DNA from: UBA2862 sp045658005
Lineage (GTDB): Bacteria; Bacillota; Clostridia; Christensenellales; Aristaeellaceae
Reading direction: 5' to 3'
Assembly (NCBI GenBank): GCA_045658005.1
Contig: JAZOUD010000133.1
Coordinates: 52,938 to 116,937 of the forward strand
Length of the DNA stretch: 64,000 bases
Shown: in pieces, positions 43,768 to 52,731 of the stretch
Layout: each line of letters starts with the position of its first letter
Numbering within the stretch: position 1 is the first letter of the stretch
Translations under genes and position numbers: made by a program
Notes under the pieces: model-generated
Seen by the model: the letters and a program-made list of their open reading frames with translations, nothing else
What the model was told of the DNA's origin: nothing
Databases searched by the model: none

Positions 43768-45732
43768 ATGGGAAACTACAGAATCGCAGCGTTGACCCTC
43801 ATGGCGGCAGGCGCAAGCCTGCTGCTGTGCGGCTGTGGCTCGATTGACGAAAACCTGTTGGACACCCAGGCCAACACCTCCGTCGAGATCAACATGCCCT
43901 ACGCCACCGCCACGCCCCTGCCCGAAAACATGAGCGCGCCGGAGGCCATCGTCATCGACGCCGACGGCAATGTCACGCTGAACGACAGCTCGGTCATCGA
44001 AGGCGATTTCCAGTCGCTGCGCGCCCAGGAGCAGCAGACCGAGTACCGCAGCCTGAGCCTTGGCAACACCGGCATCGCCGTGCAGGCCCTCCAGCTGCGC
44101 CTGAAGGACCTGGGCTACTTCGACGGCGACGTTTCCGGCCTGTACGACAGCGACACCGAGACGGCCGTGAAGCGCTTCGAGCAGACCTTCGGCACGATGC
44201 AGACCGGCGTGGCCACGCCAAAGCTGCAATTGAAGCTGTTTGCCGCCACGGCCCCCGCCTATGGCACGGAAGCCTACAACAACGCGGTGCTCTCCCAGTA
44301 TTCGATACTGCGCCCCGGCACGGTGGGCAGCTCGGTCTACGCCCTGCAGCAGCGCCTGAAGAACCTGGATTACCCGATCACCGACCTGACGGGCGTGTTC
44401 GACGACCAAACCGCCGAATGCGTGCGGCTGTTCTACGCCACCTACGGCCTGCCCTCCAGCGACACGGCCAGCGTCGGCATGCAGCAGGAGCTGTACGCCG
44501 ATACCGCGAAGCGCTACTCCCCCGACGTGCAGGTGATCGTCACGGTCCCGCCGGACGAAACGCCCCTGGAACCCGCCATCGCCATCCCCGAGGACGACGG
44601 GGAGATCGACGAATCCACCGCCATCGCCCTGGGCAATTCCGGCACGCGGGTTTCCCAGATCCAGCAGCGGCTGATCGCGCTGGGCTACATGGCTGAGGGC
44701 AGCGACACAGGCGTGTTCGACCAGTCCACCCAGGAGGGCGTCAACCGCTTCCTGGCCGCCATCGGACGCACGCCCAACGGCATGCTGACGCTGGACATGC
44801 AGGACTTCCTGCTCTCCAGCAGTGCCCCTGCACAGGGCGGCAGCGTCGAGGTAAGCGACTATGAAGACCTTGCGCCCGGCGACAGCGGCGACGCCGTGCT
44901 GGCCCTGCAGCGCAGGCTGGTGGAGCTGGGCTATGCCGACGGCACCCCGAACGGCAAATACGGCCCCGCGACCATCAGCGCCGTGACCTTCTACCAGCAC
45001 TGCAACGGACTGGAGGAGGACGGCCTGGCCACGGCCTGGCTGCAATCGGTGCTGTTCAGCAGCCGCGCCCTCACCTACGACCAGACCCAGATGCTCTCCG
45101 AGGGCTTTGGCGACCAGGGCGCCGGGGAAACGACGGTGCCGGCCGAGGAACAGGATTTTGCCACACAGGAGCCGCAGCCCGAGGCAACGCCCGAGCCGGA
45201 ACCAACGCCGGAGCCGGAAACCGACATGCTGTTCTTCAACCTGACGCTGGGCTCTACGGGCAGCGCCGTCATGTCGCTTCAGAACCGGCTGGTGGAGCTT
45301 GGGTATCTTGAAATGCCCAGCACCCTCTATGACGAGGCCACCCGGGATGCGGTCGTCGCCTTCCAGAACGCCATCGGCGTTGAGCCCACCGGCGAAGCCT
45401 CGGCCTCGCTGCAGCGCTACATCTTCAGCAAGGCCGCCCCGGACGCCTCCGTGCGCTTCGAAGCCACCGGCGACAGCTACGCCGCCCTGCAGCTGGGCGA
45501 CACCGGCGACGCAGTCACCAATCTGCAGCGCCGGCTGTGGCAGCTGGGCTTCCTGGACAAGGCGGACGTGCAGGACAGCATCGGCACCTTCAACGACGCC
45601 ACCCGGCAGGCCGTCATCGACGCCCAGCTGAAGATGGGCTACGGCAGCGCCGACGGCGTGGCCGGCGTGGAATTCCAGAGCTTCCTGTTCTCGAAGTACG
45701 GGAACATGCTGAAGGAGAAGAAGCGAGGATAA
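43768..45732 (+). CDS. Lipoprotein with six peptidoglycan-binding repeats
   Basis: This 654-residue protein has a lipoprotein-type signal peptide (ending LLLCGCGS) and six PG_binding_1 units. Each opens with a phrase such as LGNTGIAVQALQLRL, RPGTVGSSVYALQQRL, LGNSGTRVSQIQQRL, PGDSGDAVLALQRRL, LGSTGSAVMSLQNRL or LGDTGDAVTNLQRRL. Between the fourth and fifth is a Pro/Glu-rich linker (PEATPEPEPTPEPE). No catalytic domain is attached, which suggests a structural membrane-to-wall tether. ATG at 43768 fits CGGAGG with seven-base spacing better than the GTG one codon earlier. Confidence 0.85.
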   Translation: MGNYRIAALTLMAAGASLLLCGCGSIDENLLDTQANTSVEINMPYATATPLPENMSAPEAIVIDADGNVTLNDSSVIEGDFQSLRAQEQQTEYRSLSLGNTGIAVQALQLRLKDLGYFDGDVSGLYDSDTETAVKRFEQTFGTMQTGVATPKLQLKLFAATAPAYGTEAYNNAVLSQYSILRPGTVGSSVYALQQRLKNLDYPITDLTGVFDDQTAECVRLFYATYGLPSSDTASVGMQQELYADTAKRYSPDVQVIVTVPPDETPLEPAIAIPEDDGEIDESTAIALGNSGTRVSQIQQRLIALGYMAEGSDTGVFDQSTQEGVNRFLAAIGRTPNGMLTLDMQDFLLSSSAPAQGGSVEVSDYEDLAPGDSGDAVLALQRRLVELGYADGTPNGKYGPATISAVTFYQHCNGLEEDGLATAWLQSVLFSSRALTYDQTQMLSEGFGDQGAGETTVPAEEQDFATQEPQPEATPEPEPTPEPETDMLFFNLTLGSTGSAVMSLQNRLVELGYLEMPSTLYDEATRDAVVAFQNAIGVEPTGEASASLQRYIFSKAAPDASVRFEATGDSYAALQLGDTGDAVTNLQRRLWQLGFLDKADVQDSIGTFNDATRQAVIDAQLKMGYGSADGVAGVEFQSFLFSKYGNMLKEKKRG

Positions 45733-45735
45733 CGA

Positions 45736-45796
45736 TACATGCCCATCGCCCATATCATGGCTGCTATGCCGCCATGATATGGGCGATGGGCATGTA
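45736..45796 (+). terminator. 26-bp perfect hairpin after the lipoprotein gene
   Basis: Arms 45736-45761 and 45771-45796 are perfect complements around a 9-base loop, starting three bases after the stop codon. A T6 run lies a little further on (about 45813-45818), too far for a textbook terminator. Confidence 0.75.
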
Positions 45797-45830
45797 TAAT
45801 GCCTTGGGCTCAGTTTTTTCTACATCTTAA

Positions 45831-45859
45831 TTGATTTTTCGGAATCATTATGCTATGAT
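45831..45859 (+). promoter_or_regulatory. Promoter of the nfnAB-type operon
   Basis: TTGATT (45831-45836) and TATGAT (45854-45859) are spaced 17 bases with TGC before the -10. The leader to the start codon is about 95 bases and GC-rich. Confidence 0.7.
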
Positions 45860-45959
45860 AACTGTGAATAACACCGCCGTTCGCCGATCGCGCGAACCGG
45901 AGGTGCGTCGGCGCGTCGTGAGCAGACGTGCCGGACATCACTCAGAGAAGAGGGAAAGC

Positions 45960-46802
45960 ATGTTCAAAATTCTCAAAAAGCAGCCTCTGAATCCGACCGT
46001 CACCAAGATGGTCATCGAGGCGCCGCTGGTCGCCCGCAAGGCGCAGGCGGGCCAGTTCATCATCCTCCGCGCCAGCGACGACGGCGAGCGCATCCCGCTG
46101 ACCATCGCCGGCTATGACCGGGAGGCCGGCTCCGTGGACATCATCTTCCAGATCGTCGGCGGCGCCACCATGGAGCTGAACACCCTGAACGAGGGCGATT
46201 ACCTGCCCGATTTCGTCGGCCCGCTGGGCAAGGCCAGCGAGGTCGAGGGCTTTAAAAAGGTGGCCGTGGTCGGCGGCGGCGTGGGGTGCGCCATCGCGCT
46301 GCCCGTGGCCCAGGCCCTGCACGCCAACGGCTGCGAGGTCCACTCCGTGGTGGGCTTCCGCAACAAGGACCTGGTCATCCTCGAGGACGAGTTCAACGCC
46401 TGCTCTTCCAAGGTCTGCATGATGACCGACGACGGCAGCTACGGCACCAAGGGCCTGGTCACCAACGCCCTGGAGGAACTGATCAAGGCCGGCAACCAGT
46501 ACGACGAGGTCATCGCCATCGGCCCGGTGATCATGATGAAGTTCGTCTGTCAGCTGACCAGGAAGTATGGCATCAAGACCGTGATCTCCATGAACCCGAT
46601 CATGATCGACGGCACCGGCATGTGCGGCGGCTGCCGCCTGACTGTGGGCGGCGAGACGAAGTTCGCCTGCGTGGACGGCCCCGACTTCGACGGCCACCTG
46701 GTGGATTTCGACGAGGCCATGAAGCGCGGCGCGATCTACCGCGACTTCGAGCAGCACAAGCGCGACGAGTTCTGCAACCTCATGAACAAGGAGGCCGAAT
46801 AA
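45960..46802 (+). CDS. nfnA: NfnA-type ferredoxin-NADP reductase subunit (FAD, 2Fe-2S)
   Basis: This 280-residue protein has an FAD-binding barrel (about 1-100), an NAD-binding half with VAVVGGGVGCAIALPVAQAL, and a C-terminal iron-sulfur loop GTGMCGGCRLTVGGETKFACVDGP, as in NfnA/SudB. With the next gene it forms the NADH-dependent ferredoxin:NADP oxidoreductase, which couples ferredoxin and NADH to NADP reduction by electron bifurcation. The ATG at 45960 follows AGAGGGAA; the frame is open further up but only over the promoter and leader. A sulfide dehydrogenase role is the main alternative. Confidence 0.85.
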   Translation: MFKILKKQPLNPTVTKMVIEAPLVARKAQAGQFIILRASDDGERIPLTIAGYDREAGSVDIIFQIVGGATMELNTLNEGDYLPDFVGPLGKASEVEGFKKVAVVGGGVGCAIALPVAQALHANGCEVHSVVGFRNKDLVILEDEFNACSSKVCMMTDDGSYGTKGLVTNALEELIKAGNQYDEVIAIGPVIMMKFVCQLTRKYGIKTVISMNPIMIDGTGMCGGCRLTVGGETKFACVDGPDFDGHLVDFDEAMKRGAIYRDFEQHKRDEFCNLMNKEAE

Positions 46803-46803
46803 C

Positions 46804-48228
46804 ATGGCTGAGAGAAATATGAGCATGAAGAAGTGCCCGATGCCGTCCCTCGAGCCGAACTACCGCAACAAGGTGTTCGAGGAGGTCGCCACCGGCTATA
46901 CCTATGAGATGGCCATCGAGGAGGCCCGCCGCTGCCTGCACTGCAAGAACAAGCCCTGCGTCAGCAAGTGCCCCGTGCAGATCGATATCCCTGAGTTTAT
47001 CGCCAAGCTGGCCAACGAGGACATCGAGGGCGCGTTTGAGATCATCAACAAGTCCTCCTCCCTGCCCGCCGTGTGCGGCCGCGTGTGTCCCCAGGAGAGC
47101 CAGTGCGAATCCAAGTGCGTCCGCGGCGTCAAGGGCGAGCCGGTGGGCATCGGCCGCCTGGAGCGCTTCGTGGCTGACTGGCACCGCGAGCACGCCACCG
47201 AGGCCCCCAAGGCGCCGGCCTCCAACGGCCACAAGGTCGCCATCATCGGCGCCGGCCCCGCGGGCCTGACCTGCGCGGGCGACCTGGCCCGCATGGGCTA
47301 CAAGGTGACCGTGTACGAGGCGCTGCACGTGGCCGGCGGCGTGCTGAGCTACGGCATCCCCGAGTTCCGCCTGCCCAAGGCCATCGTCAACAAGGAGGTC
47401 GACAACCTCAAGGCGCTGGGCGTCGACGTGGAGACCGACATGGTCATCGGCAAGGTGCTGACCATCGACGAGCTGTTCGAGATGGGCAACGAGGCCGTGT
47501 TCATCGGCTCCGGCGCGGGCCTGCCCCGGTTCATGGGTATCCCCGGCGAGAGCCTGAAGGGCGTGTACTCCGCCAACGAGTTCCTGACCCGCATCAACCT
47601 GATGAAGGCCTATCGCGAGGGCAGCAAGACCCCCATCCGCCACGGCAAGAAGGTGGCCGTCGTGGGCGGCGGCAACGTGGCCATGGACGCGGCCCGGTGC
47701 GCCAAGCGCCTGGGCGCGGACGAGGTGTATATCGTATACCGTCGCTCGATGAACGAGCTGCCCGCCCGTGCCGAGGAGGTCGAGCACGCCCAGGAGGAGG
47801 GCATCATCTTCAAGACCCTCACCAACCCCGTTGAGGTGCTGGGCTACAACAACCCCGACGATCCCAGGGATCCCCGCAACGGCGAGGTCATCGGCATGAA
47901 GTGCGTGGAGATGGAGCTGGGCGAGCCCGACGCCTCCGGCCGCCGCCGCCCCATCGTCAAGGAAGGCAGCGAGTTCGTGCTGGACATCGACACCATGATC
48001 ATGGCCATCGGCACCTCCCCCAACCCGCTGATCCGCTCCACCACCCCGGGCCTTGAAGCCAACAAGCACGGCTGCATCGTCACCCAGGGCGAGGACGGCC
48101 TGACCAGCCGCGAGGGCGTGTACGCCGGCGGCGACGCCGTCACCGGCGCAGCCACCGTCATACTGGCCATGGGCGCGGGCAAGAACGCCGCCGCGGCCAT
48201 CGACGAGTATATCAAGAGCAAGAAATAA
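46804..48228 (+). CDS. nfnB: NfnB-type subunit / glutamate synthase small-subunit-like oxidoreductase
   Basis: This 474-residue flavoprotein has an N-terminal iron-sulfur domain (CLHCKNKPCVSKCPV, then CGRVCPQESQCESKC), an FAD-binding motif AIIGAGPAGLTCAGDLARMG and an NADPH-binding motif VAVVGGGNVAMDAARCAKRLG. It is annotated as GltA in many genomes, but its place directly after the NfnA-like subunit (one base gap, AAGGAGG inside the previous gene) and its length fit NfnB. No large glutamate-synthase subunit is present. It supplies NADPH for biosynthesis in anaerobes. Confidence 0.87.
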   Translation: MAERNMSMKKCPMPSLEPNYRNKVFEEVATGYTYEMAIEEARRCLHCKNKPCVSKCPVQIDIPEFIAKLANEDIEGAFEIINKSSSLPAVCGRVCPQESQCESKCVRGVKGEPVGIGRLERFVADWHREHATEAPKAPASNGHKVAIIGAGPAGLTCAGDLARMGYKVTVYEALHVAGGVLSYGIPEFRLPKAIVNKEVDNLKALGVDVETDMVIGKVLTIDELFEMGNEAVFIGSGAGLPRFMGIPGESLKGVYSANEFLTRINLMKAYREGSKTPIRHGKKVAVVGGGNVAMDAARCAKRLGADEVYIVYRRSMNELPARAEEVEHAQEEGIIFKTLTNPVEVLGYNNPDDPRDPRNGEVIGMKCVEMELGEPDASGRRRPIVKEGSEFVLDIDTMIMAIGTSPNPLIRSTTPGLEANKHGCIVTQGEDGLTSREGVYAGGDAVTGAATVILAMGAGKNAAAAIDEYIKSKK

Positions 48229-48241
48229 AAAGCCCATGCCA

Positions 48242-48286
48242 TGCGGGCAGATGAAAAATGCATTTTTCATCTGCCCGCAGTTTTTT
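48242..48286 (+). terminator. Terminator of the nfnAB operon
   Basis: A perfect 38-base palindrome (48242-48279; TGCGGGCAGATGAAA in the first arm) is followed by G and T6. It starts 13 bases after the stop codon. Confidence 0.92.
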
Positions 48287-48327
48287 AACGGGAATGGCGC
48301 GATATTTCGACAAATCCGCACGTTCCC

Positions 48328-48356
48328 TTGACAGCCCATGCCATGCCCGCTATAAT
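48328..48356 (+). promoter_or_regulatory. Consensus promoter of a small membrane protein gene
   Basis: TTGACA (48328-48333) and TATAAT (48351-48356) are spaced exactly 17 bases, a fully consensus promoter, about 45 bases before the start codon. Strong expression of the small protein is expected. Confidence 0.9.
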
Positions 48357-48400
48357 GACCCTACGCAATATTACACATTATTTCATTAAGGAGAATTGTC

Positions 48401-48670
48401 ATGGGCATCGTGAGTATACTGTTGGGCGCGATCACTTTCTTTATCTTTACCGGCGTGGGCGCCATTCTGGCCAACAACCTCGTGGAACAGAAGCAGGTTC
48501 TCTCCATGGCCATCACCAGCCTGAAAACCGTTTCCGATACTTCGCTGATGGTCGGCGTGGTGGGTATGTTTGCTTTCATCGGGCTGTTGATCGGCGTGAG
48601 CATGATCATGCACGGCCTGACCTATAACCGCATCGCGAAGCTGCAAAGCCAGCTCAAGCACAGGATGTGA
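48401..48670 (+). CDS. Small two-helix membrane protein, function unknown
   Basis: This 89-residue protein has two hydrophobic helices (about 3-24 and 49-70), with a polar stretch between (NNLVEQKQVLSMAITSLKTVSD) and a basic C-terminal tail (RIAKLQSQLKHRM). I recognise no family. It has its own consensus promoter and is closed by a 21-bp hairpin, so it is a highly transcribed single-gene unit. The GGAGA ribosome site is adequate. Confidence 0.72.
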   Translation: MGIVSILLGAITFFIFTGVGAILANNLVEQKQVLSMAITSLKTVSDTSLMVGVVGMFAFIGLLIGVSMIMHGLTYNRIAKLQSQLKHRM

Positions 48671-48679
48671 TGCTACCGT

Positions 48680-48731
48680 ATAACAACGCACAGGGGGGAC
48701 GGCTATCGCTGTCCCCCCTGTGCGTTGTTAT
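48680..48731 (+). terminator. 21-bp perfect hairpin after the small membrane protein gene
   Basis: Arms 48680-48700 and 48711-48731 pair perfectly around a 10-base loop, nine bases past the stop. The descending arm ends in a T-containing sequence, but no clear T run follows. Confidence 0.75.
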
Positions 48732-48754
48732 GTATCCTTTCATTGTTCATCAAA

Positions 48755-48799
48755 TTGACATCAAATATACGTGCGCATAATGCGAAGATGTGATATAAT
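48755..48799 (+). promoter_or_regulatory. Promoter region of the class A PBP gene
   Basis: TTGACA (48755-48760) is followed by CATAAT at 15 bases, and an extended -10 (TGATATAAT, 48791-48799) lies further on. Either could serve; the second is about 45 bases before the GTG start. Confidence 0.55.
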
Positions 48800-48844
48800 A
48801 TAGAATGGATTTTGATATAGTACCCTGATCTCAGGAGGAAATAA

Positions 48845-51238
48845 GTGAAATACGCGATATTCAAACCACGGGAGTATGACCGCAATTTCCTGTTCGCGGT
48901 GATACTGCTGACTGTGAAGATGCTGTTCTTCGTCGTGCTGCTGATCGGCCTGATCGGCGGCGGGCTGGTGGTCGGCATCGCCAAGGGCTGGGTGGATACC
49001 TCGCCGAACCTGGACCTGTCCCAAATCGGCGCCCAGTCCCAGACCTCGTTCATCTACGATTCCAGCGGCCAGCTGATCATGGAATTCAAGGGCTCGGAAA
49101 ACCGCATCTACGTGGAGATCGAGGACATTCCCCAGCAGCTGATCAACGCCGTCATCGCCATCGAGGACGCCCGCTTCTACGAGCACCACGGCGTGGACCT
49201 GAAGCGCATCGGCGGCGCGCTGATCAACAACGTGATGGGCGGCGACACCCAGGGCGCCTCCACCATCACCTGCCAGCTGGTCAAGCTGACGCTGCTCAAC
49301 AGCGACCAGAACTACAAGCGCAAGGTGCAGGAGGCCTACCTGGCCCTGGAGCTGGAGAAGAACCTGGACAAGAAGCAGATCCTGGAGGCCTACCTGAACG
49401 TGATCTACATGGGCGGCAGCAGCTACGGCGTGAAGATCGCCGCCCAGGACTACTTCGGCAAGGACCTGAACCAGCTGACCCTGCGGGAGTGCGCCTGCCT
49501 GGCCGGGCTAATCCGCAACCCCTCCCGCTACAATCCCCGGCGAAACTACTACGTCCGCAACCGGCCGGAGGAGACCGACCGACGCACCAACTACGTGCTG
49601 GAGGAGATGCTGGACCACCGCCTGATCACCGAGGAGGAATACGAGCAGGCCCGCGCCGATACGCTTAACGTCATCGAGAACGCCACCGCCGCCACCAACA
49701 ACATGTACGACAACGCCTACTATGTGGAATATTCCATATACGACGTGGTCACGAAGATGCTGCGGGTCGAGGGCCTGGAGGATACCTCCTACAACCGCGC
49801 CCAGATGGAGACCAAGCTGCGCAACGGCGGTTACAAGGTGTTCACCAGCCTGAAGCCCGAGGTGCAGCAGGCGGTGCAGGAGACCATCACCAACTACACC
49901 CGCTATCCCTCCATGCGCTATTCCAACGACAGCTCCACCCAGGCCTCCCTGGGCGGCGGCGAATTCCTGACCGTCGTGCAGCCCCAGTGCGCCTGTGCGG
50001 TGATGGACTGGCACACCGGAGAGCTGATCGCGGTGGTGGGCGGCCGAAACGAGCCCGTGCAGCGCAAGCAGCTGAACCGCGCCTACCAGAACGACATGCC
50101 CGTGGGCTCGTCCATCAAGCCCCTGGCGGTGTACGGCCCCGCCTTCGACATGGGCTATTCCCCCGGCACCCCGGTCATGAACCTGCCCATCCCCATCAAG
50201 GGCTGGATCAGCGACATCGGTTACCCCAACAACTTCGGCGGCGGCGATTTCAGCGGCGTTGAATCGATGCGCCTGGCCATCAACAAGTCCCACAACACCT
50301 CCACGGCCCATGTGCTGATGGATTACGTGGGCATACAGAACGCCGTCACCTACCTGTTGAAGCTGGGCGTGAACCCCAACCACATACTGGGCAACGGCTC
50401 CGGCCTGGCCCTGGGCTCGTCGGGCCTATCGGTGATCGAGCTGGCCACCGGCTTCGGGGCCATCGCCAACCGGGGTGTCTACCAGGAGCCCTACGCCTTC
50501 ACCCAGATCCTGAACCCCGACGGCACGGTGTACATCGACGTGCGGGAGGTACAGGAGACCTGGCAGGCCTTCAAGCCCTCCACCGCCTTTATGCTGGTGG
50601 ATGTGCTGCGGGGCTGCGTCAGCCCCGAGGGCACCGGCCAGCTGGCCAACTTCGGCGAGCTGACCGTCGCGGGCAAGACCGGCACAAACACCAACAACAT
50701 CGGCGTCACCTTCGCCGGCATGACCGGCTATTACTCCGGGGCGGTCTGGGTCGGCTCGGACAACTACAAGCCCCTGACCGACGACGCCACCGGCGGCAGC
50801 TACGCCGCGCCGCTGTGGGCCGAGATCATGAGCCGCGTGCACGAGATCACAGGCTGCACCACCGACCGCGCCATCATCAGCGGCTCCCCCGCCGACTACA
50901 ACCTGACGGCCTGTACGGTATGCGCCGTGTCGGGCATGCTGCCCACGTCGGCCTGCCGCGCCGACATCAACGGCTATGAGCCGGTCACCGACTACTACCT
51001 GTCCGGCACCGAGCCCACCGCCTACTGCAACATGCACCGCGCCGTCACCGTCTGTGCCTACAGCCACCAGGTAGCCAGTGACAATTGCCACAATACGCGG
51101 GTATTCGGCATCATCTACATCCCCGACGGGCACCCGCTGCGCTACTCCAAGTCGCTGGACGACGTGACGAAGTACTTCCTCGGCGCGTCCACCAACGAGA
51201 GCTCCACCACCCTGGGGCGGTGTACGCTGGGAAGGTAG
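48845..51238 (+). CDS. Class A penicillin-binding protein (glycosyltransferase-transpeptidase)
   Basis: This 797-residue bifunctional enzyme polymerises and cross-links peptidoglycan. A membrane helix near 17-45 leads to the GT51 domain with its catalytic EDARFYEHHGVD (about 105-116) and GASTITCQLVKL. The transpeptidase domain has SSIK (about 422), SHN (about 483) and KTGT (about 611). A C-terminal Cys-rich module (eight Cys from CTVCAVSGM onward) follows, as in other clostridial PBP1 proteins. GTG at 48845 is the start, behind AGGAGGAA. Confidence 0.93.
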   Translation: MKYAIFKPREYDRNFLFAVILLTVKMLFFVVLLIGLIGGGLVVGIAKGWVDTSPNLDLSQIGAQSQTSFIYDSSGQLIMEFKGSENRIYVEIEDIPQQLINAVIAIEDARFYEHHGVDLKRIGGALINNVMGGDTQGASTITCQLVKLTLLNSDQNYKRKVQEAYLALELEKNLDKKQILEAYLNVIYMGGSSYGVKIAAQDYFGKDLNQLTLRECACLAGLIRNPSRYNPRRNYYVRNRPEETDRRTNYVLEEMLDHRLITEEEYEQARADTLNVIENATAATNNMYDNAYYVEYSIYDVVTKMLRVEGLEDTSYNRAQMETKLRNGGYKVFTSLKPEVQQAVQETITNYTRYPSMRYSNDSSTQASLGGGEFLTVVQPQCACAVMDWHTGELIAVVGGRNEPVQRKQLNRAYQNDMPVGSSIKPLAVYGPAFDMGYSPGTPVMNLPIPIKGWISDIGYPNNFGGGDFSGVESMRLAINKSHNTSTAHVLMDYVGIQNAVTYLLKLGVNPNHILGNGSGLALGSSGLSVIELATGFGAIANRGVYQEPYAFTQILNPDGTVYIDVREVQETWQAFKPSTAFMLVDVLRGCVSPEGTGQLANFGELTVAGKTGTNTNNIGVTFAGMTGYYSGAVWVGSDNYKPLTDDATGGSYAAPLWAEIMSRVHEITGCTTDRAIISGSPADYNLTACTVCAVSGMLPTSACRADINGYEPVTDYYLSGTEPTAYCNMHRAVTVCAYSHQVASDNCHNTRVFGIIYIPDGHPLRYSKSLDDVTKYFLGASTNESSTTLGRCTLGR

Positions 51239-51244
51239 CAGTAA

Positions 51245-51296
51245 CAGAGGAACAAAATACAGCATCGACGAGTCGGTGCTGTATTTTGTTCCTCTG
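51245..51296. terminator. 20-bp perfect hairpin between convergent PBP and NamZ genes
   Basis: Arms 51245-51264 and 51277-51296 pair perfectly with a 12-base loop. No T run follows on either strand. It lies in the only gap between the two convergent genes, so it must serve both if transcription stops here. Confidence 0.75.
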
Positions 51297-51318
51297 CAGA
51301 CAGGCAACTACTGATTTG

Positions 51319-52644
51319 TCACTCCTCATACAACAGATACGGCTTGCGCTGTTCCCGGAACGCCTCGATGTCCGCCTGCCAGCTGGCCTTGATCGCCTCG
51401 GCGGATTCGCCCGCGACGATCATCGTGCGGACTTCGTCGGTGCCGCACAGCTTGTCCAGCCAATACCGGCCCGATTTGTCCGGCGTGCCGAAGAAATCCA
51501 CCTCGGGGTGGGCCTCGTGGACGGCGTTATAGGCGTCCACCAGGTATTTGAGGTTGATGCCTGCCTCCCAGATCTCCTCCAGCGGCACCTCCATCAGCTG
51601 CCTGCCGTAGCATGCGACCCCTTCGAAGGGCGGCTCATTGGCCCCCGGCATGCTCACCGGAGTGAAGCTGTAGTCAAAAGCTTCGTTGCCCTCGAGGTAC
51701 AGGCTACCGTAGATCTCAAAGGGATGGTCGGTTCCCCGGCCCACCGAAACAGCGGTGTTTTCGAAGAAGCAGGTGGAGGCGTACAGGTACACCGCCCGCA
51801 TGTCCTTCAGGTTCGGGGACGGCGCGCGCACCAGCGGGACCCGGTCGCGATGGGTGTAGTTCAGGCAGGGGATCACGGTCAGGTCGCAAGCGTCCTTCCC
51901 CGCCTCCAGCCAGCCCTCGCCGTTGATCATCCGGGCCAGCTCGCCCAGGGTCAGGCCGTGGACGATGGGCACCGGCAGGCGCCCTACGCCGGACACGAAC
52001 GCCTCCTTCAGGATCGGCCCGTCCACATAGAAGCCGTTGGGGTTGGGCCGATCCAGCAGCACCACGGGCTTGCCCGCGGCGGCACAGGCGTCCATCAGGT
52101 AGTACATCGAGATATAGTAGGTGTAGTAGCGCAGGCCCACATCCTGCATATCGATCACCAGCACGTCAAAGGCGTCCATGCTCTCGGCGCTGGGATAGTG
52201 GCTGTCTTCGGCATAGAGCGACAGTATCGGCACGCCCGTCGCCGGATCCACGGAATCGCTCACCGACTCGCCCGCGCCGGCCGTGCCCCGGAAGCCGTGC
52301 TCGGGGCTGAATATGGCCGTGACGTTCACGTCCCGGGCCAGCATCGCATCCAGCACGTGTTCACCGTAGCTGAGGTCGTTGCCTTCAACGTCCCTGCCGA
52401 AGGGGATGAGGCTCGCATCGACGCTCGCGGTGTCGCCCAACCTGCTGGTCCTGTCCCCTACAATGCCGCTGTGGTTTGAGAACAGCGCCACCCTCTTGCC
52501 CTCGAGCAGCGGGATGTAGGCATCGAATTGGGCGTCGCCCGGCACGGCGTCCGACGGGCTTTGCAGTCCGCCCGCGTTTTCAGCCTGGGCGGCAAGCGCC
52601 ATCATCAGCGCCAGCGCAAGGCACAGACAAATAATTCGCTTCAT
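51319..52644 (-). CDS. NamZ-type exo-beta-N-acetylmuramidase (DUF1343)
   Basis: This 441-residue exported protein has a signal peptide ending AAQA and the DUF1343/NamZ family sequence: LEGKRVALFSNHSGI, then IFSPEHGFRG with the proposed catalytic Glu, VLVIDMQDVGLRYYTYY, DRPNPNGFYVDGPI and the terminal GRYWLDKLCG. NamZ removes terminal N-acetylmuramic acid from peptidoglycan fragments. ATG at 52644 follows AGGAGG at seven-base spacing, better than the ATG two codons earlier. Its location beside a class A PBP fits wall turnover. Confidence 0.88.
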   Translation of the reverse strand: MKRIICLCLALALMMALAAQAENAGGLQSPSDAVPGDAQFDAYIPLLEGKRVALFSNHSGIVGDRTSRLGDTASVDASLIPFGRDVEGNDLSYGEHVLDAMLARDVNVTAIFSPEHGFRGTAGAGESVSDSVDPATGVPILSLYAEDSHYPSAESMDAFDVLVIDMQDVGLRYYTYYISMYYLMDACAAAGKPVVLLDRPNPNGFYVDGPILKEAFVSGVGRLPVPIVHGLTLGELARMINGEGWLEAGKDACDLTVIPCLNYTHRDRVPLVRAPSPNLKDMRAVYLYASTCFFENTAVSVGRGTDHPFEIYGSLYLEGNEAFDYSFTPVSMPGANEPPFEGVACYGRQLMEVPLEEIWEAGINLKYLVDAYNAVHEAHPEVDFFGTPDKSGRYWLDKLCGTDEVRTMIVAGESAEAIKASWQADIEAFREQRKPYLLYEE

Positions 52645-52731
52645 ATCCATCTCCTCCTGGAAGCATTGTTTGATTCACACGCATACCGCCAATACTCTAC
52701 TTGTGGAAATTTTCAAAAAAGAGGACTGGCC

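Noticed and set aside
46804..48228. Assignment as glutamate synthase small subunit alone
   Set aside because: No large subunit is present, and the gene is coupled to an NfnA-like subunit, which fits NfnB better.
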